The notes: generated from the sequence alone by a model not told the origin. Positions 25,227-33,535 are shown, numbered from the stretch's first letter. The stretch is DNA of 64,000 bases from JAIBJN01 sp963830885 (GCA_963830885.1 CAWHOA010000008.1:1-64000); one strand, 5' to 3'. Translations and numbers: made by a program.

Positions 25227-26425
25227 GCGTCGAGATCCGCACCGCCGGCTCCGACGAGAAGATCAGCGCCCTGCGCCCGATCTGGCACTACTTCGGCGGG
25301 CCTGCCGGCCCGGAGAAGGAGCAGGCCGAGCGCATGCTCATCCCGGACGGCCGGATACACGTCGCCGTCGACGGCGGGGAGATCGTCGCCGGCGCCGGCG
25401 CGTTCGAGTTCGACCTGACCGTTCCCGGCGGGCCGATCCGTGCCGCCGGCCCGACGGTGGTCGGAGTCCTGCCGACCCATCGCCGCCGCGGCGTCCTGCG
25501 GGAGCTCATGCGCGCCCAGCTCGAGGATGTCCATGCGCGCGGCGAGCCGGTCGCGGTTCTCTGGGCCTCGGAGGGCGGCATCTACGGACGCTTCGGCTAC
25601 GGCCTCGCTTCCGTCACCGGCGACATGGAGATCCCGAAGGGCCACACGCGCTTCGCGCAGCCGGTCGACTGGCCCGGCTCGCCCCGGCTCGTCGTGGCCG
25701 ACGAGGCGCTGCGGCTGTTCCCGCAGGTCTACGACCGCGTCGCCGCCGAGACGCCCGGGATGCTCGGCCGCACGCCCGAGTGGTGGGAGAAGCGCACGCT
25801 CGCCGACTCGGAGTGGCGCCGCTCGGGCGGCGGCGAGCTGGTGTTCGCCGTCCTCGAGCGCGACGCCCGGCCCGAGGCGTTCGCGATCTACCGGCTCAAC
25901 TTCGCCTACGACGACGGCGTCCCCACCGGCAAGACCCACGTCGTCGAGGCGATGGGCGCCACCCCGGCCGCGACCGCCGCGGTCTGGCGCTACCTGCTCG
26001 ACATCGACTGGATGTCCCGGATCGAGGCCGAGCTCCTGCCGGCCGACCACCCTCTCTTTCTCCTCTTGCTCGAGCAGAACCGGATGAAGTTCCGCACCGG
26101 CGACGGCCTCTGGGTGCGGCTCGTGGACGTCGGCGCAGCGCTGGCGGCCCGCGGGTACGCGGAGGAGGGGGAGCTCGTGCTCGAGGTCGAGGACGCGTTC
26201 TGCCCCTGGAACGACGGCCGCTACCGGCTCGATGGAACGAAGACGACCGCGGGCCCGGACCTGCGGCTCTCCGTGGACGCGCTCGGGTCGACCTATCTCG
26301 GCGGCTTCTCGTTCGCCGACCTGCTGCGTGCCGGCCGCGTCGAGGAGGTCAGGGAGGGCGCGATCGCACGCGCGGACGCGCTGTTCCGCACCGACCGAAA
26401 GCCCTGGTGCCCCGAGATCTTCTAA
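25223..26425 (+). CDS. Eis-like GNAT N-acetyltransferase with SCP2 C-terminal domain
   Basis: The 400-residue protein has two GNAT folds and a sterol-carrier-like C-terminal domain, the layout of Eis. The acetyl-CoA loop is VVGVLPTHRRRGVLRELMRA (about 80-100), followed by LWASEGGIYGRFGYG. Eis enzymes acetylate aminoglycosides or protein lysines; substrates here are unknown. The GTG overlaps the pcrA stop by 4 nt. A terminator-like hairpin lies 55-79 nt past its stop, inside the next gene. Confidence 0.88.
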   Translation: MSVEIRTAGSDEKISALRPIWHYFGGPAGPEKEQAERMLIPDGRIHVAVDGGEIVAGAGAFEFDLTVPGGPIRAAGPTVVGVLPTHRRRGVLRELMRAQLEDVHARGEPVAVLWASEGGIYGRFGYGLASVTGDMEIPKGHTRFAQPVDWPGSPRLVVADEALRLFPQVYDRVAAETPGMLGRTPEWWEKRTLADSEWRRSGGGELVFAVLERDARPEAFAIYRLNFAYDDGVPTGKTHVVEAMGATPAATAAVWRYLLDIDWMSRIEAELLPADHPLFLLLLEQNRMKFRTGDGLWVRLVDVGAALAARGYAEEGELVLEVEDAFCPWNDGRYRLDGTKTTAGPDLRLSVDALGSTYLGGFSFADLLRAGRVEEVREGAIARADALFRTDRKPWCPEIF

Positions 26426-26453
26426 GGAACCCGCCCCGGAATTGAACTTCTGC

Positions 26454-26459
26454 TACCGT
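26454..26459 (+). promoter_or_regulatory. -10 element for the M23 peptidase gene
   Basis: TACCGT ends 8 nt before the GTG at 26468. No Shine-Dalgarno is present, so the transcript is probably leaderless. Confidence 0.45.
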
Positions 26460-26467
26460 TCCGCGTC

Positions 26468-26968
26468 GTGTTTCGCAGTAAGGCCCTGCTCTTGGGCCTT
26501 TTTTGTTGCTCCGTCCTCGCATCGCCCGCGCTGGCCGGCTATGAGGAAGCCCCCGCCGACTCCCACCGGGAGACGCGCTGGCTGCTGCCCATGGACGGGC
26601 CGCTCGGCTCGCCGTTCGGCCCGCGCTGGGGACGCATGCACGAGGGCATCGACATCGAGGGCTGGGCCGAGACCCGTGTTCGCGCGGCGCAGACCGGCCG
26701 CGTCATGCACGTGGGCTGGCTCGACGACTACTCCGGCTACGGCCTCGTCGTCAAGATCCGGCATGCGCGCGGGATCGTGACGATGTACGCACATCTCTCG
26801 CGCGCCTTCGTCAAGCGCGGCGAGATCGTGACCGCCCGGCAAATCATCGGCCGTGCCGGGTGCACGGGCTCGTGCTCGGGCACACACCTCCATTTCCAGG
26901 CCTGGCGGCGCGGGACGCTGATCGACCCGCTCGACCTCCTCGGCCACAACGCCTTCAGGGGGATCTGA
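26468..26968 (+). CDS. Secreted M23-family peptidase (LytM-like)
   Basis: The 166-residue protein has a signal peptide (SKALLLGLFCCSVLASPALA) and one M23 domain. Motifs are GSPFGPRWGRMHEGIDIEG, giving the first zinc His and Asp (HxxxD), and GSCSGTHLHFQAW, giving HxH; MYAHLS lies between. It would cut peptidoglycan cross-bridges or act as a regulator outside the membrane. Codons 5-13 contain a hairpin with a T-run. The stop overlaps the next start by 1 base. Confidence 0.88.
   Translation: MFRSKALLLGLFCCSVLASPALAGYEEAPADSHRETRWLLPMDGPLGSPFGPRWGRMHEGIDIEGWAETRVRAAQTGRVMHVGWLDDYSGYGLVVKIRHARGIVTMYAHLSRAFVKRGEIVTARQIIGRAGCTGSCSGTHLHFQAWRRGTLIDPLDLLGHNAFRGI
26480..26504 (+). terminator. Rho-independent terminator-like hairpin inside the M23 signal-peptide codons
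   Basis: AAGGCCC (26480-26486) pairs with GGGCCTT (26494-26500) around a 7-nt loop and is followed by six T (26499-26504). It lies 55 nt past the stop of the acetyltransferase gene and 12-36 nt into the M23 coding region. It may end the upstream transcript or attenuate the M23 gene. Confidence 0.55.
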
Positions 26969-27498
26969 TGCGGACTGCCTACTACGTCGCCATGAGCCTC
27001 GACGGTCGCATCGCGGGCCCGGAGCACGACCTGTCGTTCCTGCAGACGCTGGCCCAAGGCCCGGGCGGCTACGGCTACGACGAGTTCATCGCCGAGATCG
27101 ACGGTCTCGTCGTCGGCGCGAGCTCGTGGGATTTCATGAAGGACTACGCATGGGCCTACGGCGAGCGGCCGGTGTGGGTGCTCACGCACCGCGACGAGAT
27201 CCAGGCGGTCGAGGGCGCCGACATGCACGTCTTCTCCGGCGACGTAAGTGAGCTGATCGCCGAGCTCGAGGGCGCCGGCCTGGAGCATGTCTGGGTCATC
27301 GGCGGCGGCAACGTCGTCGGCCAGTTCCTGGCGGCCGACCGGCTCGACGAGCTCATCGTCACCGTCGCCCCGACGTTCCTCGGCCGCGGTCCCGCGCTCG
27401 CCGACGGCGAGTTCCCTCTTCGCCGCTTCCGCCTCGTCCAGGTCGATCGGGCCGAGGGCGAGGACGGCGTCCAGCTTCGGTACGAGCGCGCACGCTGA
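26968..27498 (+). CDS. RibD_C/dihydrofolate-reductase-family protein
   Basis: The 176-residue protein has the family start YYVAMSLDGRIAGPEHD, the middle LTHRDEIQAVEG, the nucleotide motif VWVIGGGNVVGQFL and LDELIVTVAPTFLGRG. Members are NADPH-dependent reductases related to RibD's C-terminal domain; most stand-alone ones have no known substrate. It follows the M23 gene with a 1-nt overlap. Two paralogues occur at 41071 and 45039. Confidence 0.85.
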   Translation: MRTAYYVAMSLDGRIAGPEHDLSFLQTLAQGPGGYGYDEFIAEIDGLVVGASSWDFMKDYAWAYGERPVWVLTHRDEIQAVEGADMHVFSGDVSELIAELEGAGLEHVWVIGGGNVVGQFLAADRLDELIVTVAPTFLGRGPALADGEFPLRRFRLVQVDRAEGEDGVQLRYERAR

Positions 27499-27502
27499 CG
27501 GC

Positions 27503-27532
27503 TTGACGCTCGGGCGTCCGATTACGTAGCGT
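27503..27532 (+). promoter_or_regulatory. Promoter of the five-gene operon
   Basis: TTGACG (27503-27508), an 18-nt spacer and TAGCGT (27527-27532) are followed after 7 nt by the GTG at 27540. Both boxes fit a vegetative promoter with a leaderless start. Confidence 0.5.
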
Positions 27533-27539
27533 CGCCGGA

Positions 27540-28325
27540 GTGCCGAGCGAGCGCCCGAGGCCCGTCAGCTCCATCAGCCAGGCCTATCCCGACCGGGTCG
27601 AGGTGCGGGGAAGAGATCTCTGCGGCGACCTCATGGGCCGGGTGAGCTTCACGGAGTACTTCCACCTCCTGCTCACGGGCGAGGAGGCGACCGAGGACCA
27701 GCGCTTCTTCCTCGACCTGCTTCTCGTGAGCATCGCGGAGCACGGGCTGATGCCGAGCAACGTCGCGGCCCGCATGACGCTCGCCGCCGATCCCGAGTCG
27801 CTGCATGGGGCAGTGGCCGCAGGCATCCTCGGCTGCGGCCCGGTCGTCCTCGGCACGTCCGAGTCCTGCGCGCGGCTCCTCGCGGAGGCGCAGGAACACG
27901 TGGCCGCCGGCGAGGAGCCCGCCGCGGTCGCCGACCGGATCGCGCGGACGACCCACGACGCCGGCGGCAAGGTGCCGGGCTTCGGCCACCCCGTGCACCG
28001 GCCGGTCGACCCGCGTGCCGAGCGGATCCTCGAGCTCGCGGACGACCGCGCCGTCAGCGGGCCGCACGTCCTGCTCGCGCGGTGCCTGCGCGATTCCGTC
28101 GCCGAGACGTGGGGGAAGCCGCTGCCGCTGAACGTGTCCACGCCGATTGCCGCGGTCATGCTGGACCTCGGGTTCTCGATCGACGCCGTGAAGGCGATCC
28201 CGATCCTGGCGCGGACCGCAGGCCTGCTCGCCCACCTGGCGGAGGAGCGAGAGCAACCGCTCGGGTTGCTCCTCGCGGGCGCGGCAGAGGAGGCGGTCAC
28301 GTACGAGCCGCCTCCCGCGAGCTGA
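27540..28325 (+). CDS. Citryl-CoA lyase-like small citrate synthase homologue
   Basis: The 261-residue protein matches only the short citrate-synthase-like family typified by citryl-CoA lyase. Visible features are RGRDLCGDLMGRVSFTEYFH, GGKVPGFGHPVHRPVDPRA with a catalytic-type His, and LNVSTPIAAVMLDLG. Family members split or form acyl-CoA/2-oxoacid adducts. It starts a tight five-gene operon with a PaaK-like ligase (ATGA overlap), so its substrate may be a CoA thioester made by that ligase. The reaction here is inferred, not shown. It is too short for canonical citrate synthase. Confidence 0.75.
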   Translation: MPSERPRPVSSISQAYPDRVEVRGRDLCGDLMGRVSFTEYFHLLLTGEEATEDQRFFLDLLLVSIAEHGLMPSNVAARMTLAADPESLHGAVAAGILGCGPVVLGTSESCARLLAEAQEHVAAGEEPAAVADRIARTTHDAGGKVPGFGHPVHRPVDPRAERILELADDRAVSGPHVLLARCLRDSVAETWGKPLPLNVSTPIAAVMLDLGFSIDAVKAIPILARTAGLLAHLAEEREQPLGLLLAGAAEEAVTYEPPPAS

Positions 28326-29626
28326 TGCTCGCACCGGAGGTGGAGGCGCGCCCGTGGGCCGAGCAGCTCGAGCTCGACGACCGGAGCTACCACGCACAGG
28401 TCGGGCACCTGTTCGAGCGCTCGCCCTTCTACCGCGAGAAGCTTGCGGACGCGGGCGTCGCCTCCGCCGCCGCCGCGGGCGGGCTCGGCGAGATCGCGCA
28501 GCTCCCGCTCACGGACAAGAGCGAGCTCAAGGCGACGGCCAGCGCCGAGAACCCGTTCGGCTCCCACTTCGCCGCCGACCCGTCCGAGATCGTCCGGGTC
28601 TACTCGACGAGCGGCACCACCGGCACCCCGACCTACCTTCCCCTGACGGCGGGCGATCTCGAGACCTGGGTCACCGGATCGGCGCGGAGCTACGCGGCCT
28701 CAGGCGTAGTCGCGGGGCAGCGGATCGTCTCGACCTACAATGCCGGTCCGTTCGTCGCCGGGGTGGCGCTCACCGCCTTCGAGCGCATCGGCCTCTGCCA
28801 CGTCCCGGTCGGCACGGGGAACACCGAGCGCCTCCTCACCGCGATCGAGCTGCTCAGGCCCGAGGCTGCCGTGCTGACGCCGTCCTACGCCGCCCACCTC
28901 GTCGAGACCGCCCAGGAGCGCGGGCTGGACCTGCGCGAGTCCAGCGTCGAGCGCGTGCTCGTCGCGGGCGAGCCCGGCGGCGGCGAGCCGGCGTTCCGCG
29001 CCAAGCTCGAGGAGGGCTGGGGAGCGCGGGTCACAGAGGCGATGGGCATCGGCGACATCGGCCCGTCGCTCTGGGGAGAGTGCGAGGAGCAGGACGGCAT
29101 GCACCTGGGCGCCCGCGGGTTCGTCCACGCCGAGCTCATCGATCCAGGCACGGGCGAAGCGCTCGACCTCGAGGACGGCGCCGGCGGCGAGCTCGTGCTG
29201 ACACATCTCCGGCATCGCGCGGCGCCGCTCTTGCGCTTCCGGACGCGCGACCACGTCGAGGTGCGGGCGAGCCCGTGCAGGTGCGGGAGGACAGGCCCCC
29301 GTGTGCGCTGCGTCGGGCGCACCGACGACATGCTCATCGTGCGGGGCGTGAACGTCTTCCCCTCGGCGGTTCGCGAGGTCGTGAGCGGTTTCGCCCCGGC
29401 CGTCAGCGGCCACGTCCTCGTCAGGCCGACGTCGTCGGGCGTAAACCAGGAGCCGCCGCTGCCCGTGTCCGTCGAGCTCGCGCGCGGAACCGGCGATGAT
29501 CCATTGCTCGCGCAAGCAATTGGTGAAAGGATCCGCGCGGTGCTCGTCGTGCAGACCGAAGTGGAGCTCGTGCCGTGGGGCAGCCTGCAGCGCAGCGAGT
29601 ACAAGTCGACGCTCGTGGAGCGGTAG
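28325..29626 (+). CDS. Phenylacetate-CoA ligase-like adenylate-forming enzyme
   Basis: The 433-residue PaaK-family protein has YSTSGTTGTPTYLPLT (P-loop-like A3), AMGIGDIGPSLWGEC (A5 region), the CxC...C-like segment PCRCGRTGPRVRCVGRTDD, MLIVRGVNVFPSAV (A8) and an end YKSTLVER with the A10 Lys. Such enzymes activate an aryl or alkyl acid as acyl-AMP and transfer it to CoA. It overlaps the lyase-like gene by 1 nt and is 8 nt before the VOC gene. The acid cannot be named. Confidence 0.85.
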   Translation: MLAPEVEARPWAEQLELDDRSYHAQVGHLFERSPFYREKLADAGVASAAAAGGLGEIAQLPLTDKSELKATASAENPFGSHFAADPSEIVRVYSTSGTTGTPTYLPLTAGDLETWVTGSARSYAASGVVAGQRIVSTYNAGPFVAGVALTAFERIGLCHVPVGTGNTERLLTAIELLRPEAAVLTPSYAAHLVETAQERGLDLRESSVERVLVAGEPGGGEPAFRAKLEEGWGARVTEAMGIGDIGPSLWGECEEQDGMHLGARGFVHAELIDPGTGEALDLEDGAGGELVLTHLRHRAAPLLRFRTRDHVEVRASPCRCGRTGPRVRCVGRTDDMLIVRGVNVFPSAVREVVSGFAPAVSGHVLVRPTSSGVNQEPPLPVSVELARGTGDDPLLAQAIGERIRAVLVVQTEVELVPWGSLQRSEYKSTLVER

Positions 29627-29634
29627 GGAAGGCC

Positions 29635-30219
29635 GTGCGCAAGGTCCAGAGCGAGGGCGTCCACCACATCACGATCGTGGGGGCGAACCGGCAGACGTCG
29701 ATCGACTTCTGGGAAGGCGTCCTCGGCATGCCCTTCGTCTTCGAGCAGCCGAACCTCGACAACGAGTCGGAGAGCCACCTCTACTTCGATCCGGGCGACG
29801 GGCGGCTCATCACCGTCTTCACGAACGAGGAGCGCGCGCCCGACCCGACGCGGACGTCCACGGAGATCGGTTGCGTCCACCACATCGCGTTCGCGGTCTC
29901 GCAGGCCACCTTCAAGCAGATCGTCGAGCGCCTGGACGAGCGCGGGATCCGCCACAGCGGCCCCAAGGACCGCGGCTTCATGGACTCGATCTACTTCGAG
30001 GACCCGCTCGGCCTCTTGATCGAGCTCGCCTCGTACCGCTTCGAGCCGCCGTTCGGCTTCACCCACGCCGACGTGCTGCTCGAGTCGCACAAGCTCCGGG
30101 TGGAGCGGGGCGACTACAACATCGACCAGGAGCACCTGGCCGACGCCATCGAGGCGCTCGTCCTGCGATCGCGGGCGTCTCTCTCGGAGGACCGATCGCC
30201 GAAGGACCCGTACCGCTAG
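29635..30219 (+). CDS. VOC-family (glyoxalase/dioxygenase-like) metalloprotein
   Basis: The 194-residue protein has two VOC halves: VHHITIVGANRQTSIDFWEG with a metal His in the first, CVHHIAFAVSQATFKQIVERL with a His in the second, and FEDPLGLLIELASY with a Glu ligand. This is the fold of glyoxalase I, ring-cleaving dioxygenases and methylmalonyl-CoA epimerase. GTG 29635 after GGGAAGG was chosen over an upstream in-frame ATG that would overlap the ligase. The C-terminal tail (about 45 residues) is charged and unrecognised. Confidence 0.8.
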   Translation: MRKVQSEGVHHITIVGANRQTSIDFWEGVLGMPFVFEQPNLDNESESHLYFDPGDGRLITVFTNEERAPDPTRTSTEIGCVHHIAFAVSQATFKQIVERLDERGIRHSGPKDRGFMDSIYFEDPLGLLIELASYRFEPPFGFTHADVLLESHKLRVERGDYNIDQEHLADAIEALVLRSRASLSEDRSPKDPYR

Positions 30220-30236
30220 AGACACAGGAGGATCAC

Positions 30237-30926
30237 ATGCCCGCCAACACGCTGAGCATCCTGAAGCCGAGCGTCAACAACCTGACCGCCCGGATCTTCG
30301 TCCGCGCCGCCGGCCTCGAGTTCGAGGAGCTGGACGTCTGGGGCAAGAAGTCGACGCCGGAGTTCCTGGCGAAGGACCCGGCCGACCTCACGCCGCTCCT
30401 CGAGGAGGAGGGCCTGCCGAAAGGCGCGCTCTGGGAGAGCTGCGCGATCATGCAGTACCTCTGCAACAAGCACGGCCTCGACCAGTTCTATCCGACCGAT
30501 CCGGGCGAGCGGGCCATGGTCGACAGTGCGATGTTCTACCTGATCGGCACCTTCTACCCACTGCTCGCGCGGGCCACCTACCCGACGCTCGGCTTCGGGC
30601 AGTACCCGGGCGAGGTCGCCACGTCGGAGGCCGACGACGCGATGAAGGCCAAGGCGCAGAAGGACGCGCAGGAGGCGCTCGCCGCGCCGCTCGAGGTCTA
30701 CCGCGTGTTCTTCCTCGCCGACCGGCCGTTCATCGGCGGCGACAGCCCGTCGATCGCGGACATGCGCCTTGCGGCCACGCTCGAGTTCCTCCGCGCGGTC
30801 GACTACGAGTTCCCCGCGTGGACGGAGGAGTACATGAGCCGGATGGAGGAGGCCCTCGGCGACGCGTACACGGAGCCGGTGGCCGACGTGCGCGGCTACG
30901 TCGAGTCGGTCAAGGCGCCCGCGTGA
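30237..30926 (+). CDS. Glutathione S-transferase-family protein
   Basis: The 229-residue product shows the thioredoxin-like N-domain (KPSVNNLTARIFVRAAGLEF, LTPLLEEEGLPKGALWESCA with the family's E-S-x-A-I thiol-binding turn) and an all-helical C-domain (ADRPFIGGDSPSIADMRLAA). ATG 30237 follows CAGGAGGATCAC. Actinobacteria rarely make glutathione, so the thiol may be another one, though a GCS2 ligase is encoded at 8984. It overlaps the last operon gene by 4 nt. Confidence 0.85.
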   Translation: MPANTLSILKPSVNNLTARIFVRAAGLEFEELDVWGKKSTPEFLAKDPADLTPLLEEEGLPKGALWESCAIMQYLCNKHGLDQFYPTDPGERAMVDSAMFYLIGTFYPLLARATYPTLGFGQYPGEVATSEADDAMKAKAQKDAQEALAAPLEVYRVFFLADRPFIGGDSPSIADMRLAATLEFLRAVDYEFPAWTEEYMSRMEEALGDAYTEPVADVRGYVESVKAPA

Positions 30927-31948
30927 CCCTGACGACCACCGTCGTTGGGAGCTATCCCCAACCTGACTGGCTGATCGACCGGGAACGGCTCGGGGCGCGC
31001 CTCCCGCCGCGGGTGCGCGCGCTCGAGCTCTGGCGGGTCGACGCGGCGTTCCTGGAGGAGGCCCAGGACGACGCGACGCGCCTCGCCGTCCAGGACATGG
31101 AGCGTGCCGGCGTCGACGTGATCACCGACGGCGAGATGCGACGCGAGAGCTACTCCAACCGCTTCGCCACGGCGCTCGACGGCGTCGACCTCGACGAGCC
31201 CGGCGTCGCGCTCGATCGCACGGGCCACGAGAACCCCGTACCGAGGGTCGTCGGCCCGATCCGCCGCACCAGGCCGATCGAGGTAGGCGACGTCGAGTTC
31301 CTGCGCGCGCTCACCGACCGCCGGATCAAGATCACCGTGCCCGGGCCGTTCACGATGACCCAGCAGGCTCAGGACGACCACTACGGCGACGGACGGAGCC
31401 TCGCACTCGCCTACGCGGAGGCCGTCAACGAGGAGCTACGGGACCTGAAAGCGGCCGGCGCGGACGTCGTGCAGATCGACGAGCCGTACCTCCAGGCGCG
31501 GCCCGAACCGGCGCGGGAGTACGCCCTCGAGGCGATCGACCGCGCGCTCGACGGCATCGAGGGCGACACGGTGCTCCACACCTGCTTCGGGTACGCGCAC
31601 ATCGTCAAGCAGCGGCTCACCGGCTACCCGTTCCTGCGCGAGCTTGACGCGTGCCGCGCGACCCACGTCTCGCTCGAGGCGGCGCAGCCGGGCCTCGACC
31701 CAGAGGCGCTCCGCGAGCTCCCGAGCAAGGTCGTCGTCCTCGGCGTTCTCGATTTGGGCTCGCCGGAGGCCGAGACGCCGGAGGCCGTCGCCGAGCGGAT
31801 CCGCCGCGCGCTCGAGGCGGTCGAGCCCGAGCGGCTCGTCGTCGCGCCGGACTGCGGGATGAAGTATCTGCCGCGCGATCTTGCCTTCCGGAAGCTCGAG
31901 GCGATGGTCACCGGCGCGGGCATCGTGCGTGATGAAATCGGCGGCTGA
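30923..31948 (+). CDS. MetE-like zinc methyltransferase / alkyl-thiol transferase family protein
   Basis: The 341-residue protein is like the C-terminal half of cobalamin-independent methionine synthase: TTVVGSYPQPDWL at the start, ITDGEMRRESY, KITVPGPFTM, VVQIDEPYLQ, then the zinc site with VLHTCFGYAH (H and C), SLEAAQP (E) and APDCGMKYLP (C). The folate-binding N-domain is absent. This group includes epoxyalkane:coenzyme M transferases and other thiol alkyltransferases. Being last in an operon with a GST and CoA enzymes, it more likely moves a thiol adduct than makes methionine. Confidence 0.8.
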   Translation: MTLTTTVVGSYPQPDWLIDRERLGARLPPRVRALELWRVDAAFLEEAQDDATRLAVQDMERAGVDVITDGEMRRESYSNRFATALDGVDLDEPGVALDRTGHENPVPRVVGPIRRTRPIEVGDVEFLRALTDRRIKITVPGPFTMTQQAQDDHYGDGRSLALAYAEAVNEELRDLKAAGADVVQIDEPYLQARPEPAREYALEAIDRALDGIEGDTVLHTCFGYAHIVKQRLTGYPFLRELDACRATHVSLEAAQPGLDPEALRELPSKVVVLGVLDLGSPEAETPEAVAERIRRALEAVEPERLVVAPDCGMKYLPRDLAFRKLEAMVTGAGIVRDEIGG

Positions 31949-31953
31949 GCCGC

Positions 31954-31959
31954 TACACT
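31954..31959 (+). promoter_or_regulatory. -10 element of the tRNA-Val promoter
   Basis: TACACT lies 12 nt upstream of the mature tRNA 5' end. Confidence 0.4.
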
Positions 31960-31971
31960 GAGCACCCGCAA

Positions 31972-32044
31972 GGGCGGTTAGCTCAGTTGGGAGAGCACCA
32001 GCTCGACAAGCTGGGGGTCACTGGTTCGAGCCCAGTACCGCCCA
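31972..32044 (+). tRNA. tRNA-Val (GAC)
   Basis: All arms pair: acceptor GGGCGGT with ACCGCCC, D-arm AGCTCAGTTGGGAGAGC, anticodon stem CCAGC/GCTGG with loop TCGACAA giving anticodon GAC at 32005-32007, and T-arm with GGTTCGAGCCC. The discriminator is A and CCA is not encoded. Its last 20 nt plus one flanking base are repeated at 34406-34426, the far end of an integrated element. Confidence 0.95.
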
Positions 32045-32157
32045 TTCCGGGCCGCATGGCTACACGGGTTTCGCTCAACCATGCGAAACATGGCTGTCAT
32101 GGATGCCGCCAGGGGCCGTCGCGTGCAGACCCCGGTGATTCCTGGAAGACTGGCGGC

Positions 32158-32304
32158 GTGGCCGGGCCGGCCACGCTCGCCCAGCTGATCCTCCTCGCCG
32201 AAGCCGAGACCCGCGCCCCTATCCGCGACCTCCTCGAGCGCCTGGTCGTGGATGTCGCCCGCGCCGAGCTGAACGGCCACGCCCCCGACCGTGGAAGCCT
32301 CTGA
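32158..32304 (+). CDS. Small hypothetical protein of the element
   Basis: A GTG at 32158 gives 48 residues (AQLILLAEAETRAPIRDLL, then VVDVARAELNGHAPD), helical and coding-like. The frame is open further upstream, so it may be the end of a truncated gene. Unrecognised. Confidence 0.35.
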   Translation: MAGPATLAQLILLAEAETRAPIRDLLERLVVDVARAELNGHAPDRGSL

Positions 32305-32426
32305 GAGCGTCAGGGCTGCCCCTGACACGAGTTGGAAGCTCGCCCCGATGCGGTGCGTACCGGAGCGATGGAGCATTCACCCAGCTCCACTACAGGAGCG
32401 GAACGCGAGCCAAAAGGAGTCTCGTG

Positions 32427-32726
32427 ATGCCTCACAGGCGGGCCTTTGTGATCCTCCTCATCGGAACGGTCGCCGTGGCATTGTTGACGGCCGCGGCGAT
32501 ATACCTCACCCGTTCCACACAGCCTGTGGTCAATCCGGAGCTCGAAGGCGTTGTCGCCGGCGCGGACGCGATCCTGGAGGAGACCAAGCAGCAAGTCATC
32601 GATGTAGCGATCTGGATCGGCTGGTGTGTCGGGGTCTTCCTAGTCGGCTTCTCTGCATACAGCGAGTTACGCCAGAGGCCGACGGACGGTGACCACGCCG
32701 GGTCGGTTCAGGATGCCGACCAATGA
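32427..32726 (+). CDS. Two-span membrane protein, hypothetical
   Basis: ATG 32427 behind AAAAGGAG encodes 99 residues with two hydrophobic helices (FVILLIGTVAVALLTAAAIY and IWIGWCVGVFLVGFSAY) joined by an acidic loop. It is the first complete gene inside the tRNA-Val element. I do not recognise it; small membrane proteins of this form are common in actinobacterial phages and ICEs. Confidence 0.6.
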   Translation: MPHRRAFVILLIGTVAVALLTAAAIYLTRSTQPVVNPELEGVVAGADAILEETKQQVIDVAIWIGWCVGVFLVGFSAYSELRQRPTDGDHAGSVQDADQ

Positions 32727-32841
32727 GACCGGGATTGACCCTCCTCGTCTACGCCCTGACCGACGCCGGGCACAAGGCCGCCGCCATGTTCGATTGAACC
32801 CCCGTCCTTCCCTCCGTCGTCCGCAGAGGCAACAATGCGGC

Positions 32842-33180
32842 ATGACCTCTTTTCGCCGTGCCCCGAACGACGCCCTCGCCGACCTGATGCAACGCGAAGG
32901 GCGCGACGAGCCGCCGCCGCCCCGATCGTTCACAGACCCGCCGCCGCCGCCGGCGCCGGAGCCGCTTCACATCGAGAAGGCCGACTGGATGGCCGAGGAG
33001 ACCGAACGCCTGGAGCGCGACGCGGCCGAGGTAGGCGAGCTAGCTCCCGGCGAGGGAAAGCTGGAGCCGCCCGAGCAGCCCGGCTGGCTGCTGTCGCGGC
33101 CCCAGCCGAAGCCGCGGCCGTCGGGGCCAACGCCGAACCTCGACAAGGTGCGCCAGTGGTACGGGAAGGGGAAGCCATGA
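32842..33180 (+). CDS. Proline-rich hypothetical protein of the element
   Basis: ATG 32842 gives 112 residues beginning MTSFRRAPNDALADLMQREG, followed by a proline-rich stretch, a helical acidic middle (EKADWMAEETERLERDAAEV) and a basic end. It is soluble. Its stop overlaps the next ATG (ATGA). Low-complexity composition hides any homology. Confidence 0.5.
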   Translation: MTSFRRAPNDALADLMQREGRDEPPPPRSFTDPPPPPAPEPLHIEKADWMAEETERLERDAAEVGELAPGEGKLEPPEQPGWLLSRPQPKPRPSGPTPNLDKVRQWYGKGKP

Positions 33181-33329
33181 GGACTGTCATCGGGCCTGTG
33201 TGCGACGAGCTCGGGCTGGCGATGGCGACGGACAGCGTCCAGGGCGACCACGGCCCGCAGCTGATCCACCGCAGCTGGGCGACAGCGGCCGGCGAGTTCC
33301 GGCGCACGGGCGGATGGTCACCGAGGTAA
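33177..33329 (+). CDS. Short hypothetical ORF coupled to the preceding gene
   Basis: ATG 33177 overlaps the upstream stop (ATGA) and gives 50 residues (RTVIGPVCDELGLAMATDSV). The overlap is the main support. It could be the front part of the next frame, split by a frameshift near 33315. Confidence 0.35.
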   Translation: MRTVIGPVCDELGLAMATDSVQGDHGPQLIHRSWATAAGEFRRTGGWSPR

Positions 33330-33535
33330 TCAGCGCCGGCGCCTTCCGCGGGGCCGAACGTCGGGCCAGCCGCGTCCGCGTGAACCGCGACCACGACTTG
33401 AAACGCACCGTCGGCAAGGCGATCCAGCTCGACACGAACGACCCGCAAGGATTGATCGCCGACCTGGAGATAGCCCGCACTCCCCTCGGAGATGAGACGC
33501 TTGAGCTCGCCCGGGACGGATGCCTCGATGCCTAG
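33314..33535 (+). CDS. Hypothetical ORF of the element (strand uncertain)
   Basis: ATG 33314 gives 73 residues (TEVISAGAFRGAERRASRVR...GLIADLEIARTPLGDE). The opposite strand has an equally long and coding-like frame here, so the strand is not settled. If the plus frame is right, it may continue the 33177 gene after a frameshift. Confidence 0.3.
   Translation: MVTEVISAGAFRGAERRASRVRVNRDHDLKRTVGKAIQLDTNDPQGLIADLEIARTPLGDETLELARDGCLDA

Noticed and set aside
27540..28325. Canonical citrate synthase
   Set aside because: 261 residues is far too short, and the motifs fit the citryl-CoA-lyase-like group.
30923..31948. Methionine synthase MetE
   Set aside because: Only the zinc-containing C-terminal half is present; the folate-binding half is missing.
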